Positions 13,331 through 27,296 of a stretch of DNA of 64,000 nucleotides are shown here, one piece after another. The notes under the pieces were generated by a model. The model saw only the letters and a list, made by a program, of their open reading frames with translations, searched no databases and was not told where the DNA came from. How positions within the stretch are numbered: the first letter of the stretch is position 1; each line of letters begins with the position of its first letter. The position numbers and the translations under genes were made by a program. The DNA lies in contig VXBA01002855.1 in the NCBI GenBank assembly GCA_013399895.1, positions 3,219,595 through 3,283,594 of the forward strand. The letters run 5' to 3'. The stretch is from Serilophus lunatus (taxonomy: Eukaryota; Chordata; Aves; Passeriformes; Eurylaimidae).

Positions 13331-16300
13331 CCTTAGAGACAAGACTGAAATGTTAAAAGTGGATATAGGTATGGTGGGTGCCATTAAGAACTCAACTTCC
13401 CTAACTTTCCAGTAATTTCAGAGATGAGATATCTCTTTTTCAAAGACGGGAGCTGAAATTGTGGTGCCATTAAACCTCTGCTGTGTCTGGAGAGGCCATC
13501 TGTACCTCCCTGCAGATGCCTCAGTGCTGGCACCGCCTTCCTTCAGTATTACCACTTTTACTCAATTGCTGCATCAGTAAATTAATGCTGACTGATGAGA
13601 ACCTTGAGTTTGAAATGTGCAACTCCTCCTGAAGATCCTGTGTTGCTATATGGGGTAATTTTTGGTTTACCATAGGAAGTTGCTGTTGGAGTTGGCAGAG
13701 TGATCTTAGCACAGTGAGCAGGGCCAGGGCCACCCGAGCCACGTGCTTTGAGTAAAACAATATGTCAGAAACCAAACAATGTCAAAACAGATTACTCATT
13801 TCTAGTGGATTAGAAATTTTCCATCAAAATGTCATTAAACTGATCACCTCTCGCAGAGCATTTGCTTTTCACTAAACAGCATTTTCCAACAGCTGTACAA
13901 TGAAGGCAAATCAGCAGTGCTTTTTGGGTTGCTCCTTTCACCCCCAGACTATTGGCAACCACTTTGAAGTTCTCCACAAATGATGTTTCACTGGGCAGAG
14001 GCCTGGGCAAGGTTTGTTCATCACTTAAATTGCATTTTCCACCCAGCTTTCCTAAGGAGTGCTGTTAGCAAAGGAAGCAATTGCCAAAAGGGGCTGTCCC
14101 TGAAATTTGTCTTGTGGAAAATCATTTTGTAGCGGGGGAACATGTCCCACAGAGGCTGTGGGTAGCGATGGGCAGGATGATGGGCAGAGTGATGCCAGGT
14201 TAGATGTCAGTGGCCAGGCTGCAGGACAACTGTGTGGACCACAACTTGACCATGTGGATGAAACAGAGAGAGACACCACTTGCCCCAAAGTTCTTGCTTG
14301 CGCCTCACATACCAGTATCACTTCCATATTTTTAAATATTTAATCTTTGCAGCCCGGTTGCCATGGGAACCTTCATGTCGAAATCTGGACTTTGGGTTAA
14401 TCAGAAGGATCCTTCCCATCGCTGGGCAGGAACTGGGTTTCCCTCCAGTGAGGTACCAGCACGGCACCATCCCTTGCCAAAGGTGTTGGCTCTGCCCCAC
14501 TCAAGGGTGTTTTAGTATCACCCTCTAATACGCTGTCACCGAAGCCTTGGAGAACCTCCTCCCTGACACTCAATTCCTACTAGAAGCCATGGGCTGACTC
14601 AGAGTATTTATTATGGAAAAAGCTCTTTTCCACAGCAGCAGGAAGCAGTCTAGGAAACATCTGTGGCAACCTGGTCAGACACTGTGGGACAGCTCTGGTT
14701 TCCCCATGCACATGCTGCTGGATAAGAGAGCAGAGACCACAAGCAGCCTTTCACCTGCTGGGAGAAAAGGGCTCTGAATTTGCACGATGGGCTGAGGGCA
14801 ATCATTGCCTTGCTCAATACCTCTGTGAGCAGCAGGGACTTGGGCTGAGAACACAGAAATCATGCAGGTTATCAGCAGGGCTCAGCCATTCCAATTTGGC
14901 CAATGTCCACCGGTGTGTGTGAGAAGACAAGCCCACTTAGGAATTCTGTAATCCTTTCACAGATCACTTTTTGTCTTTTTTTATTTTCTGTTTTGCTGTA
15001 GAAACTGCTCAGAATGCTGCCGAGCATGAGCAGCTGCACCTCCTGCACACTGGCAGCGAGATGCTTCCCTTGATTTCAGCCCACTCCAGTAGACTCCTGC
15101 TCCCACACAACTCACATAATTCATCTTCCAGTCAAGCTACTGGGAACTACAGTCTGACCAAAGTATAGGCTTCTCATCCCATACAGCTGTCCCAGTTACC
15201 CTCCAACAGGTCCATCAGCCAGGAGGTGTCCGAGAGTGGGAGATGCTGGCGAAAACACAGCAATGGCCACAGCCACAGTGCCTGCAGCACAAGGTCTCAT
15301 GGAGCAGAAACCCGTGTTACACAGTGTTTTACTGCTCGTAATGACAAGCATTAAAAACTGGGATATGTCGGCCAGGTCATCCTTACGGCCTCATCCCGAG
15401 CTTTTCGTTTGGCATGGAGGACTTTACATTAATAACCCCTAACTGGGAGCAAATGGGTGGTTCTTGCTGTACTTTCCTGGCCACTTTCCCCTTGTGTCAG
15501 TCAGGGAAGGCAAGGTGTGACCAGTCACCCCTGTGCCTGACCCCCGACAGTGGTGAGGAGGAGGAGAGGGCTCCCTCTGCACTGCCAGCACTGCTTTTCC
15601 TTCCCTTCTATTTTTAGATGTCTCCTCCCACTCTTGTTTAAATATATTACCTAGATCCATAATATTTGCCAGCTGGGGGTAGTAACGCTGGCTCCCAAGG
15701 TGCCTGCGGCATTTAAACAAAATTAGGCAGTGGAAGAAAACTGTCTCAGCAATTACGTGAGAGATGATGGTGAGCCAAAAAGAAAAATGTGTGCAAAAGG
15801 TGTGCTCTCCTGCCAACAAATTAGGGCTAAATTACAGAGTCTGCGAGTCTTCAAATAAGTTAAACATTGTATTACAAATTTATTTGCAATTAACAAATTA
15901 AATAGGAAAACAAGTTATTTCCTTGTAGTTACCACATGAGGGAAACAGGAATGACCTTCTCTCCCGTCACCAACTGACACAGTTAAAAAGAAAAACCAAA
16001 TTAAAACAATTTCCTCAGTGGTCGCACTTTGCAGCCCCCCTCTGCTCCAAGCTGGCCCAAGTGCTGGGGCCGGCCAGCAGTGGGTGGAAGCCACACAAGC
16101 CTCTCCCAGCTCCTCTGCAGCCCTACCTGAGCCTTGACATGTGCTGATTATTCCGTGATCTGCGTGCCTCCCAACTAGGGCCAAGACCCAGCCGTGCTCA
16201 GCCCTGCTACAGCCACTTTCAAGCATGGTGGCTGCAGGAAGCAGGGCCAGGGCCCAGAGCATCCCTCCAAGTTGGGTGCCATGACCAGCAGGTGCAGATC

Positions 16301-16369
16301 CGCCCTGCCATGTCCCCTTCAACAGTGTTTCAGCAAACAACTTGCTGCCAACTGCCCTTTTTTATTACT

Positions 16370-16560
16370 TTACAGCACAGTTTTTCCTCAAATTTTATGG
16401 CGTTTCATTAGAGCCGCCAGAAGGTGATACTGCCCCCTTTCCAGAAGTGAAATAAATTCAAGTTTTATCGCTTCTGGAAATGCTGGAACAGCTGTCAGGA
16501 CACTTGATAGATTTTCTCAATTACAGGACTTGTGGAGCATTTTATACTTACATCCACATC
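16370..16560. promoter_or_regulatory. Candidate regulatory element with a CTCF-like core
   Basis: CCGCCAGAAGGTGATACTGC (16414-16433) partly matches the CTCF core CCASYAGRKGGC. TTTTATGGCG and TTTTATCGC Hox/CDX-like motifs lie on either side. Function is not shown by the sequence alone. Confidence 0.2.
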
Positions 16561-17989
16561 CAAGTCTAATATACTGTACTAGATGTTTGTTTCCCCTCCC
16601 TCCTTATCTTTTTGCGTCTCCCTCCCTAATAATGGTTAACTTGTTATTTTTCTCTTAATTCCTTTTTTTACTGTAACGCTTTTTCCTCCCAGATAATCAT
16701 CTAGCATTTTCGTTCTTTATTTCCCAATAACACTTAACTTCTCTATACAAACAGGCTGTGACCCCAGAGCGAGTGAGTGCCCTTGAGGCAGCTGAATCAA
16801 AAGAGTGCTTCCCCCCCCAGTCCTAGCAGTTTTCGGGTTGGATGTCATGGGGACAGAGGCTGAGAAAGGGGGACTGAGTCTCTGGACTGTCCTGTGCATT
16901 CTGGACACAATTTTCCTGGAAATAAATCTCTATCTACCTCCTCGCTGATTTTGGAACTCCCCTCACATGCAGGGACCCATCTCTGTCTGCAGGTCCTCCC
17001 CGTCTGGAACAGGGAACATAGGAGGCAGCCCATGGCTGTCTCCACCTCCTAAAGACATCCCTGACAGATGAGCACTCATTTCCCAGCACTCCCAAGGGAG
17101 CCCTTCTCATCCGAGCTGCTCCTGAGACTGTTTTGCAAGTGGTCTATAAGAAATAATTCCTTAGGCTCTTCTGCGCCCTGTTGTGTACCTGACAGGCCGT
17201 ATCAGCTCACACGCCATCATGAACACATCCTCTATTGATGGAGGCATTATCTCCTTGTTGCATCTTTTGGCGAGGATGCCCCACCAAGGCCCAGGGATTG
17301 ATGGAGATACGTATTCAGCCCGGGTAAAATTATCTCAGCTCACCAATTAAATGCACATGGATGCCAAATTACACCTTTCCCTTCTTTCTGTCTGTAATAC
17401 GAAGTGAAGCAGCAGCTCAAGGTCTGCAGCTCCCCAAGGCAATGAGCAGCAAAGGGGTTTGGACAGGAACATCCCTTTATGAGCATCTGTGTCCTCCCCT
17501 CAAAGTGAGGAGAGGGCTGGGGGCAGCAGAGCCAAGTACTATTGAACAAGGCTGCTACTGCTTTGTATCACTTAAAATCCACGCCTTCCTCTGAAGCATA
17601 GGGAGAGGAAATCCTGCAGAAGCAAGTGCCCTAGCACTGCATGTACTGCTAGAAAATATTTCAGTGGTCAAAAAAAGGCACATGTGTGTTTTGAGATTTG
17701 CCTCATTTAACCCAAAACTTCATGTGTTTGAGAAGATAGGAGCAGCCAGGGGGGAGGAGATGTCCACTCGCTGTAAGAGGAGTGAAGTAGAATTGAGATG
17801 AAGATGTAACCCATGCTAAAAGAGGTCCAGCATTTGTATTCTCTCATTGCCGAGATCAGGCACCACCTCGGTTTTCCACTTCCCCCACCCCCTGCCATCC
17901 CATCCATGAGAACTGACAGAGAAATCCGAAGGAGTGGCTCCACGTAGAAACCACAGATGTGCAGCAAATTTCCACAAGCCAAGGTGTGA

Positions 17990-18330
17990 TCCCAGATTTA
18001 TTCAAATTAAAACAATTAAGGCAATTAAAGGCAAAGAAGTGCTTGGGGAAGGGGGGAATCTACTACCAAACACAATGCTATTACAGTCTATCAAACTGAC
18101 ACAAAAAGATTAAAAAGCTGATTTACATTATAAAAAAAAAAGAGAGAGAATAATAAAAAGACTAGCATTCCCTAAAATAGATAACTCATCCTGCTAAGAA
18201 AATCACTCCACACATACAAGAGAAGCAGAGGTGATTATATATAACAAAACTAATCTTCTCTATTGCTTTAATCACCTCAGACCATTTCACCTGCTTATTT
18301 GGAAACTGTTAATCCAAGGAAAAAATTATT
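17990..18330. promoter_or_regulatory. AT-rich block, candidate conserved non-coding element
   Basis: The sequence from TTCAAATTAAAACAATTAAG through TAATCACCTCAGACC is AT-rich, with several AATTAA and TAATC motifs. There is one A-run (18132-18141) followed by a short GA run. No coding or transposon signature is visible. Confidence 0.2.
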
Positions 18331-21300
18331 GTGAGAACGTCCTCATTTCCAGTGCTGTGCTTGAATGAGCTTGTTTTCCTAGACATCCACCCTTGGAGTC
18401 TTTAACAACAGCCATTGCTCCGCAAGATAAATGTTTGCTTAAGACTATGCTGTAGTTAATACATATATTCATGACTCAAGTGTAATGCAGCAAGGAAAGA
18501 GGACACTGGGAAGCCATGAGTGACCCACCGAGGTCATGGCAGGAATCTGTCTGTCCTGCTGCTGCCAACAGCCAGCAGCAAATTTTGCCCAAATTTTATG
18601 GTGCATAGTCGGGGGGGCCTGATGTGTGGCCTGGGTACAGAGTGCATAAAGGCAGCCCTGCATGTTGTCTCCCCAAAATCCTGGCTGACAAGGTCAGGAC
18701 AGAACTTACCTGGGGCTGTTTAAAGAGCTAGTGACAAGAATGTCTGGGATGAACAAGATGAGGAGTGGTCTCTCTCCTTTCATGAGATGCCTCCCACCTC
18801 AGCAGCTCTGGGAGTTCCTTGTATGTCAAAACCACTGTTGCTGGGACCCACAGCTGGTCAGTAGCTCATAGCCACACCCTACTGCAGGTCAGCACTGGAG
18901 GTGGAGAGCACTGCGTGGGGTGAACAGTAAGAGAGGCTTTAGGTTGGCAGAGCAGATTTACCCCCGCAGCACCGTCAGGTGGGGTCAGTTGAGGGGAGCG
19001 GTGCGTGGGTGCACCCGTGCGCACATATGTAGAAATGTGTGACCCACAGCAGTGCTCAGGTGAGCCCAGAGCCCCTGCATGCCCACGGCTGACCACCTGC
19101 CCTGCACACCAGAGCGGCACAAGGCCTGTAAGCAGCTCTGGCACAGCTGGCACTGACCTGGCAGCAGGGAGCCAGGGACTCGCTGCCACACTCCATGGGA
19201 TGGGAAATTGCAGTGACTGGCACAGACAAAGGGGAAGAAGAAGTGATGTTAAAACAAACGGATTTCACACATCGATGCTCTGGCTTCTAGTCGGGGTGAG
19301 CTGGGAAGAGCCCCAACTTTCAGGTCCACACAATTTATCAAGGCTGCCACCTCTGCACTGGCAGCAAAAGCAGGAGCACCTCACCAGGCTACAGGTACCT
19401 CAACACACTGCGTCCATAGTGATGAGTGCGTTGGCCCTCTGCCAAATGTGCACGGTTATCTTGATATTAATTGCATTTGATACTGGAACGCCACACATCT
19501 TTTGCTAAATCAGACATACGTAGTACATTAAGCAATGATCCTTTCTTCACCTGAGTAGCAGCTTGCGAGATTTTACAGTTTATTGCTATATGTGACAGCT
19601 TTGAGCCCACTGAAGCCCACTGACATGGCAGGTTTTGTTTCAGTGCTACAGTGAGTAGGTAAAGACGTGGAAAGGAGGCTTCCAAGCAGCAGCAGCCTGG
19701 GCTGGTACCGGGGGCTGCTGCCGTCACTGGCAGCTCCATGTTGCAGCAGTAAATTCTTGTAGGTCTCCATAACTCACCACAAACGCCTTGCTCATTTTTC
19801 TTACAAATGCAGTTTCACCATGATCTCCAAATTCAGGGCTGGCATGAGTGATAGGAGTTATCCTGGGATGTCAGCAAGGACAGGTAAAAAAAATCCCCTC
19901 TTCCAGTTCCTGGTTTACAAATCAGTTCAGGCAGGAAATATGCGCACTACCCTTCCAGAGTCTCATTACCTCCAAAACCTGGGACATTCAGAAGAGGAGA
20001 AGACATCAAGCCCAGCTACATGGAGAGAATGGGAGAACAGCAAACATCCTCCTCCCAGCCATAAATCACAGAAATCGAATTAGATCATCTCAAATTGAGG
20101 GACAAAAAGCCAGTTATAGATCCATTTTGCAATGCCAGCCGACATGGCTTCCATCTGTGACTCGCTGAGTGACATTACTTATCCTGAGTGCTCCTCTGAC
20201 AATATAAGCTCTTAATGTGAAGATGTGTAAAATTACAGGAAAATGAATGAAACACAGGAAATTATGTAAAATTTACAGGGTTGCTATTTTTTTTTCCCTT
20301 TTTTGAGGCATCCTCTCAATTTCTGCCTTCTAAATGGGGATCTGGGCAATAGATCAGCTGACAGTGCCTGCCTAGAGCAATGGACTCTTCTACTTTTGAT
20401 GCAACTGGGCAACTTGAAACTAATACCAGCATGCACTATGCAGCAAATAGACCTTCATATTGATAAGGCAAATCCTGCAGCACTTAAAAGCAATCTATGC
20501 TGAAGTGTCCTATGTATCTCCATCTTCAAAGTGCAACACACTTATGGAAATTGCAGATGCTGTGTTGCTATTTGTCTGGGAGGAGACATTACAGGTGACA
20601 TATGAACCTGATTTCTCAAACAGATGAGGTCTGTGAGAGGATTAAGGAAACATCAATAAATTAAGATGCAGAATAAAGTTCCTGCTGTCTTCCTTGGCCT
20701 CTCTCTCGTTGGCTTGAGAGTCAAGCACTCGCAACTGCATACTTGGCAGAGCACCAGGCATCCCTCCCTTGCCTACTGCTATAATACAGGCAGATCTTAT
20801 GCCGTGATTCCCCTTCGGTAGAGCAGGCAAAATTCCAGTCCCCAGGGCTCTTGGCAGTGCCCGCTCCCCAGCCACCTGCTGCCAGCCCCTGTGCCCAAGG
20901 CATCCGGCATGCAAAGTGCAGATTTATCTTGAAGGTTGTTTTTTTTTTCCTAGCTGTACACTGCAAAGCCTCCTGGTGGCCTCTCCTGAAATCCATCAGA
21001 GATAGAATACGGATGTCAGTATGCCCGGGAGCACAGGCATGCAGGCAGCTCCTGGTTCTGAGAGTACAGCCTCTGTCCCCACACCAAATGTGGGATCACT
21101 AGGGAAGGCAGACACCTCAGTTCAATACCCACATGTAGATTTCTGTGTTTCTACAGTATTCTTTGTGCATGAAACAAGGTGAGAAAAGTTTCTTCTTCTG
21201 CAGTGACCCCAGGAGTGCTATAATTAAACCAATTTGCAGCAGCCCCTCTCACAGCTGCACTTCCCAAGGAGACAAAATACGGGAAGGGAAACCAAATTCC

Positions 21301-21649
21301 TGCTGCCATCTTCAGCTCTGCCCTGATAATGCATGTGCAGCGGGGCTGTGCAGGGGCAGTATGCTGGGTAACCCACAGCCCCTCGAAACTCCCACCCTGG
21401 GTGCCCACAGGAAGAGCACTTAGCACTGTGCCGGGAGCAAGTGCTGGCTGCTGAGCCAGGGACTTGCACCAGACAGACACAACCCCCAAAGCAGCACCCA
21501 AGAAATAAATTGTTTGAAGTCCCAGGATGTTCATATGACTCTGATAAAAGCATTTTCAGTGGCAGAGCAAGGATTTTTCTTCGAAACAGATTTTTTTGTT
21601 GTTGCATTGGATATAAATGGATTTTTTTAGATAGGGTGAAAAAACTCCA

Positions 21650-21681
21650 AGCCAAACAATCTGTACCAGCCAAACAATCTG
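21650..21681. repeat. Tandem duplication, 18-base period
   Basis: AGCCAAACAATCTG occurs twice, at 21650-21663 and 21668-21681, separated by four bases. It is a small local slip duplication in intergenic DNA. Confidence 0.85.
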
Positions 21682-21971
21682 GACAAATCAGAACCACATC
21701 TTTTTCCTAACTTGGTCAGAAAATGCACTGTTCATGTGACTCCACAGACTGTTGGGGGGGGGAAAAAACCACACAGTAAGAAATTACTGTTTTCTTTATG
21801 AGGAGATATCCAGGTGGAAAAGGGCAAAGGTAGGAAGGCAAATAAAGGGAACAAAGATAACCTGGTCTGACCAAGGTTACAGCAGATGCTATCACCAGTA
21901 CCCATGTTTGTTAGAAGCAGTTGGCCAGTCCTGTCACCTCGGGACAGGACGGTTCACACCAGGAATTAGGA

Positions 21972-22010
21972 AGGAACAAGAGGTGAAGGAGCAAGAGGTA
22001 AAGGAGCTTG
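21972..22010. repeat. Short 15-base purine-rich tandem repeat
   Basis: Successive copies are AGGAACAAGAGGTGA and AGGAGCAAGAGGTAA, followed by a partial AGGAGCTTG. They are diverged by two to three bases. The stretch is intergenic. Confidence 0.8.
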
Positions 22011-25000
22011 CCTGTGCCTTTAGGCACTCACCTTTCCTGATTGCAGTGGAAGCAGGGTGGCAGTGCCCAGGCCCCAAGAGTGCAGCCTGGGAGTGTGCTA
22101 GCAGCATGACACCCACACTGAAGCCAGCTGCAAGACGTTTTCCTTCTCGTCGGCACAGTCTGTTTCACGGGAACAAGGGAAATCTCCAAACCTGGAATAT
22201 TAAAAAGGCATCAAGTAAAGACACAAAAGCATTTCCATTTGTTTCATTCCAGATAAGGGGTGGCAGCTACCACTCTGAGATCAAGTCTTGCTCTGCTGAA
22301 GACCTCCAGCTGACACATCACCAGTCATTTTAAAACCTGCCATTAAACACATACAGTCATTATACCTCTTTCCTCTGCTATTTGCAGCCTCAGGAAGTTT
22401 TGCTTAAGCTGCACATAAGTTCTTGTTTGGAAGACTTAAAAGGAGAAAAAAAATAACAATCTTGATCTCCCAGAAGCTGTCTCAGTGCTGGGGAAAGAGA
22501 TCATGCTGGTGCCCCAGCAGGGTGGCACACTAAAAGAGAATTATCACTGTAATTCAAGGTACACACATAGCTTCACATGATAGTGTTCTAAACCCCAGAT
22601 ACCTATGTCATACTACATACTTCCAGGCATGGTACTCCATTATTTCTGTTGCATCTTGCATTAACCTCACCTTAAGCAGGATCCAAAGAGTTTGATTTTA
22701 CTTGCAGGTAGTCATAGGAAAATCTAGTGATTAACCAAACCTTTTCTTATTGTAGTTTTTCCTACCTGTAGCAATAACACCTATGGTTTCTGTAGCTACA
22801 AAATATATAATCCCAGAGGCACTACCAACCTTTGCTGATGGGCTCAGCTTTGGCCATAGGTGGGTCTGTCTCGGAGCCAACTGGCACTGACTCCATTGGA
22901 CACAGGGGAAGCCTCTGACATCTTCTCACAGAAGCCACCCTTGAAGCCTCCCACTACCAAGACCTTCCCATGCAAACTCACTCTTCTCTCCCAAAAGTAA
23001 CACCATATCTCCAGGGAAAGGCAATACCTTCCATAGGACCCTCAGTTGTGGTAAGAGCTGACAGAGGAGTTTTGGGACCATTGGTGTCCCATGGACAACT
23101 TGGCAGCCACCCCTGCCCCATGATGCACGGCAGCAGGGAGGAGGGCTTGACCCAAAGCCTGCCTGATTTTTCTAACTGTATCCTTTGTTCAGATCAGAAC
23201 TACCACCTCTCCCTACTAACCTTTCATCACTTGAGATACTTTCCTGCAGAGATGACATGAGAGAAATGACAGGGAAAGGAATGATCAAAGAACACTATTA
23301 TCACGATTTTTGGCAGCTGAGCTATCATTCCAAATGTAGGCATGGAAGACACTGCTCTGAAACACTGATGAGCTTATGGCTTCATAGCAGCCCAAGCTGG
23401 GTGAGATGTCCTCTAGCATGCAGGGGTCCTGCACAAAGAAATCAGTGCTGGGAAAAAAACTGGCTTTCCTCACGAAGGTGTCTGACCTGGGGTAGTTCAT
23501 GAGCTAGCCTAACAGAGCAGATACCATCACCCAATTTTAACTTGGTTAAGTAACTGGCATCCAGCCCACACTACTCTCTGCAGATGAAGCTAACCCCAGG
23601 TTATCTGGCCTTCAGAGCTGTTTAACCTGAAGTTGTTCCTTTTGGATTGAGGTTAGCATGCTTTAATACAGCATGATGTTTCTGTTAAGTAGGAATTAGT
23701 GCTGTAGCATAGTGCTTTCTCTTGCATTTTTGAGTTTCTGTGTCTCCCACACTTCTGCCTTGCTGAAATGTTTGTGTCAGCCAACTCATGGAAATCTGGC
23801 ACTAAAACAGTACCGTGTTGCATTGTTTTCTCACTATATTGTTCATGATCCCTCCCGTTCCTCTCAAATCACAGTTACTATAAGAGCTGCCAAGCCTCAA
23901 AGACAAAAGCAGCATTTTTTTAATGCCACTTTCTTGTTTGATATGTAGTTGACGCTGTAGCCACGATGGAAGTGGCAGTGTATGTAAGCCCAGGGAATGA
24001 GAAGAGGATGCAATTAAGTGCTTCAGAACACAAAAACTGCTGTAACTCAGGGCAGGTTTCATGTCCACCATGAGAATCTGTGGTGGGAGATGTCAGGAGT
24101 GAGGTCAGACCTGGCTATGGCTTTGCAAACTACAAAGTTCCTGCTGTGCTTCCAATTTGCAAAAATCAAGATTCATCCAGATGCAGCTCGCCAGAAACTC
24201 CAAACTGCAGCAAGAAACCTGGATGAGCAGTGTCTAATTTGTTACTTCCCTGCTAAAAGCATCCATGAATGAAACCAAACTGGATCTTTACACTGGTTTA
24301 ACTTGTTTACTTATGCTCCCAAAAGAGCTAAATGTATTTGGCAGCCTAAGATAGGAATGGTGGACATAGGGTTAGAGATCACCCATGCCCCAGAGCTAAA
24401 TAAAAGTGAGGAAATATTCTCTACTAGGCAACCCCAGGTGCCCACATGCTGCATCCAAATGCAGTAGCATCCTTGCTGCTGTTCTCCTTAATCTCTTTGT
24501 ACAGATAAAATAACTTACTCTCCATTCAGAGCAGTCTTTCCAAGGTGACGCTATTCAAATTAAATCACAAATCTTCTCTTCTAGGGATAAAACTTTGCTG
24601 CCTTCCCAAGCCTGTTCTCATTTTCTTTTGCCATTTTGACACCATTAGCCTTCCACACGTGCTAGCACACACACACAGATAATTCTGTTAATTTTATCTT
24701 GTTTGGAAAGGCACAGAACAGCCTGAACTAAGCCAACTGCTTGGCTTTGCCTTTCCCCATCGTATAATATCCTTTTCTATATAGTTCTGCATGGCAGCTC
24801 ATTTATACCAAATCTTACCAGTTATGGGGCAGAGGAAAAGGAGGCAATCAGTAGTTATTTTGCCAAGGAGATCTGCAGTCAATAGCCTCCAGTTTTACTG
24901 CATGCAAGACCAGCTCGCAGCTCTGCCTGCTGCTCGCCCAGGATCTCTTCAGGGGGACTGCAGGTCATCATCCCAAAGAGGGGGACATCAGGTCAGATAG

Positions 25001-25149
25001 GGACCTCGGGGTGGGCTCAGGGCCACTTCCTACCATAGCCCACACCTACCCCGTGGGAGATCACCCCCAGGGGGAAAGCGCAAACATTTTTACCCCAATT
25101 AACTGACTAAGATTTTCTAAACTAGATCCCTTCTCCATACACAGTGTTT

Positions 25150-25620
25150 TCTTCAAGCACGGTGTAGAAAAAAAAAATCAATTTGTTTTTCTCGGTCCAA
25201 TTCCCTTCTGTCTAATAGGTCTGTTGTAAATGCCAATTTTACTGTCATTTACACTGTGCCCATCTCAGCTATTTTATCAATAGTTAAATAAGAATACTTT
25301 AAAGTAATGTGATTTTTTATTTGAATTTCGATTTATGTTCAGATGGTTTGACACAAATCTAATAAGGAAGGCTCACTATTTTTGTAGAACAAATTAAATT
25401 ATATGTTATATAGCCACATAAGTAAATATGTTATATCATTGGATAAATAAATACTTGTGATTAGATACAGTATCTCATTCTCACCTAACACATAATAGCA
25501 AGGCTATTGGAACTATTGTACAAACCACTGTGCTTTAATAGTTAGCAGCTCATAAAAATCAACTAGAAAGACAATAAGCAAGAACGAGCACACAAAAAAA
25601 GCGCTAAACCTAGTAGTCTG
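25150..25620. promoter_or_regulatory. Long AT-rich block, candidate conserved non-coding element
   Basis: About 470 bases with very low GC contain no tandem repeat, no transposon ends and no open frames. Motifs include TTTACTGTCATTTACA, TTTATTTGAATTTCG and TTAAATTATATGTTATATAG. The sequence complexity argues against simple satellite DNA. It is one of the strongest visual candidates for a conserved element in the intergenic part. Confidence 0.25.
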
Positions 25621-27260
25621 GACCAAGACTTCCTGCTTGCCGGTTTATCTCTGATTCAAAGCAGATTAGACTCATTTTCACTTAAGCCAGTGCCTTTGAG
25701 CAGAGGTCGCAGCATAATTAGTTGGGCAGAAGATGGCAGAGGTAGATAAAAGAAGATGATGATGATGGACCCTGCTGGTGGGATGGGTGATGGGGATGGA
25801 CAATGGCAATTAACAAATGACAAATGACAGCCAGAAACAGGGCACAGTTAAAGCTGCAGAGCTGGACAATCAAATGGCCAAAATTTCCCATTTGCCGAGA
25901 GTTTGGGAGAGAACATTGATACCGGTTCATGTTGTCAGACAACGCTTTCCTCCTGACCGTGGAAGAGAAAATCAGTTCTTTTTAAGCTGATAAACACAGC
26001 CCAGCTGGGACCCAATTTGTTGTTTGGATATTACAGGCTGAGAGACAGACTGGAGTCCTGGCATGTTTTAAAGAAATTATGGCTCCCTCGTGCAGCTGAA
26101 TTAGTAATAGATAGCACACTCCTGTGATGGAAACCGAAGAGGACTAATGGTAATCTTTCTTCCACCCAGTGTCTTTTCTGCCTGCATTTTGCTTCAGGTC
26201 AACCTGCACTACTTTCTGAATGTTTTCACAGTTTTTTTCTTTTCTGAACAACCTTTCCCTCCTTCCCATAACTCCTGCAACCCGAGTTTATAGTAAGCAG
26301 ACATGCTAAGAAATGGAGTTGCTAAATGTGCCTGGACATTTGTTGAACCAAGACCATGAGATAGTGATCCTGAAACCAAGCACAATACCCCAGCTCTCCT
26401 CTTTCTGCCGTCACCAAAATTATTCACCAAATTAGGTTTACTAGCTTCTTGATGTGTAAGACTTATTTTTTGAAGCTGTGCAAGTCAGTCTAAATTATAT
26501 TTCCTATATGACAGGAACTGACTCAAAACCAGCAGGCTGTGCCAATAGGAATGGAGTATTTACCAGTAGAGTGATGTAGAATATAACACCCTCAACAGCC
26601 ACCTTTGAGCTAAAATGTAGGCACTCAGTTGAGGGTATTTCCAGGAATTATTCCCTAACAACTTCCCCTTCTCTTCCCATTTCATTCTGATCCCATTTAC
26701 TGTGTTTGGTTTGGTTTTTCATTTGCTCTCTGATTTCTACTGTGCTTCATCCAACAGCTGTTTCCTCCATGTCCAACAGATGAAATCCCTTTTGAAAGGA
26801 AAAGATCTCCAACTGGTGGGTTACTGGGAAGCCCCAACTCCTTCTACCTCATGTGGCCTCATGACAGCAATTGCTTCATGGCATGCAAGGTCGCAGGGTA
26901 TCATAGCCCCAGTATTCCATTTGCCCATTTGTCTGCTACTTTATTGACTGCTAATAGTACTGGTGATTGTTTTTTCTACCTCTTGAAGCAACAGAAATTT
27001 GGGTGTACCTGGGCCCACAAAGCCAGGAAGTATGTAATAAAAGGGCTTAATAGACAAGAAAAGAGTCACCATTGTTTGAAGCATTGCCAGGTATTTGCAG
27101 CACGTCTAAGCCCCTCTCCGGTCATCAGTGCATTTCAGTTCCCCCTTCTGTGTGACAGTCTGTCACATGAAAACACAAGATCCTCTTCAAAGCTTATGTG
27201 ACCTTTGGGGTTCAACCCAAAGCAGTTTTGCTGGCATCTGGGCATGAGGTACTTGCCACG

Positions 27261-27296
27261 AGATGGGACAACAGCAAGAGATGGGATAACAGCAAT
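27261..27296. repeat. Tandem duplication, 18-base period, two copies
   Basis: AGATGGGACAACAGCAAG is followed at once by AGATGGGATAACAGCAAT, with two differences. It is a young slip-strand duplication in intergenic DNA. Confidence 0.88.

Noticed and set aside
21752..22333. 193-codon + frame
   Set aside because: There is no family resemblance. It includes a 15-base tandem repeat and a poly-G run, which suggests neutral DNA.
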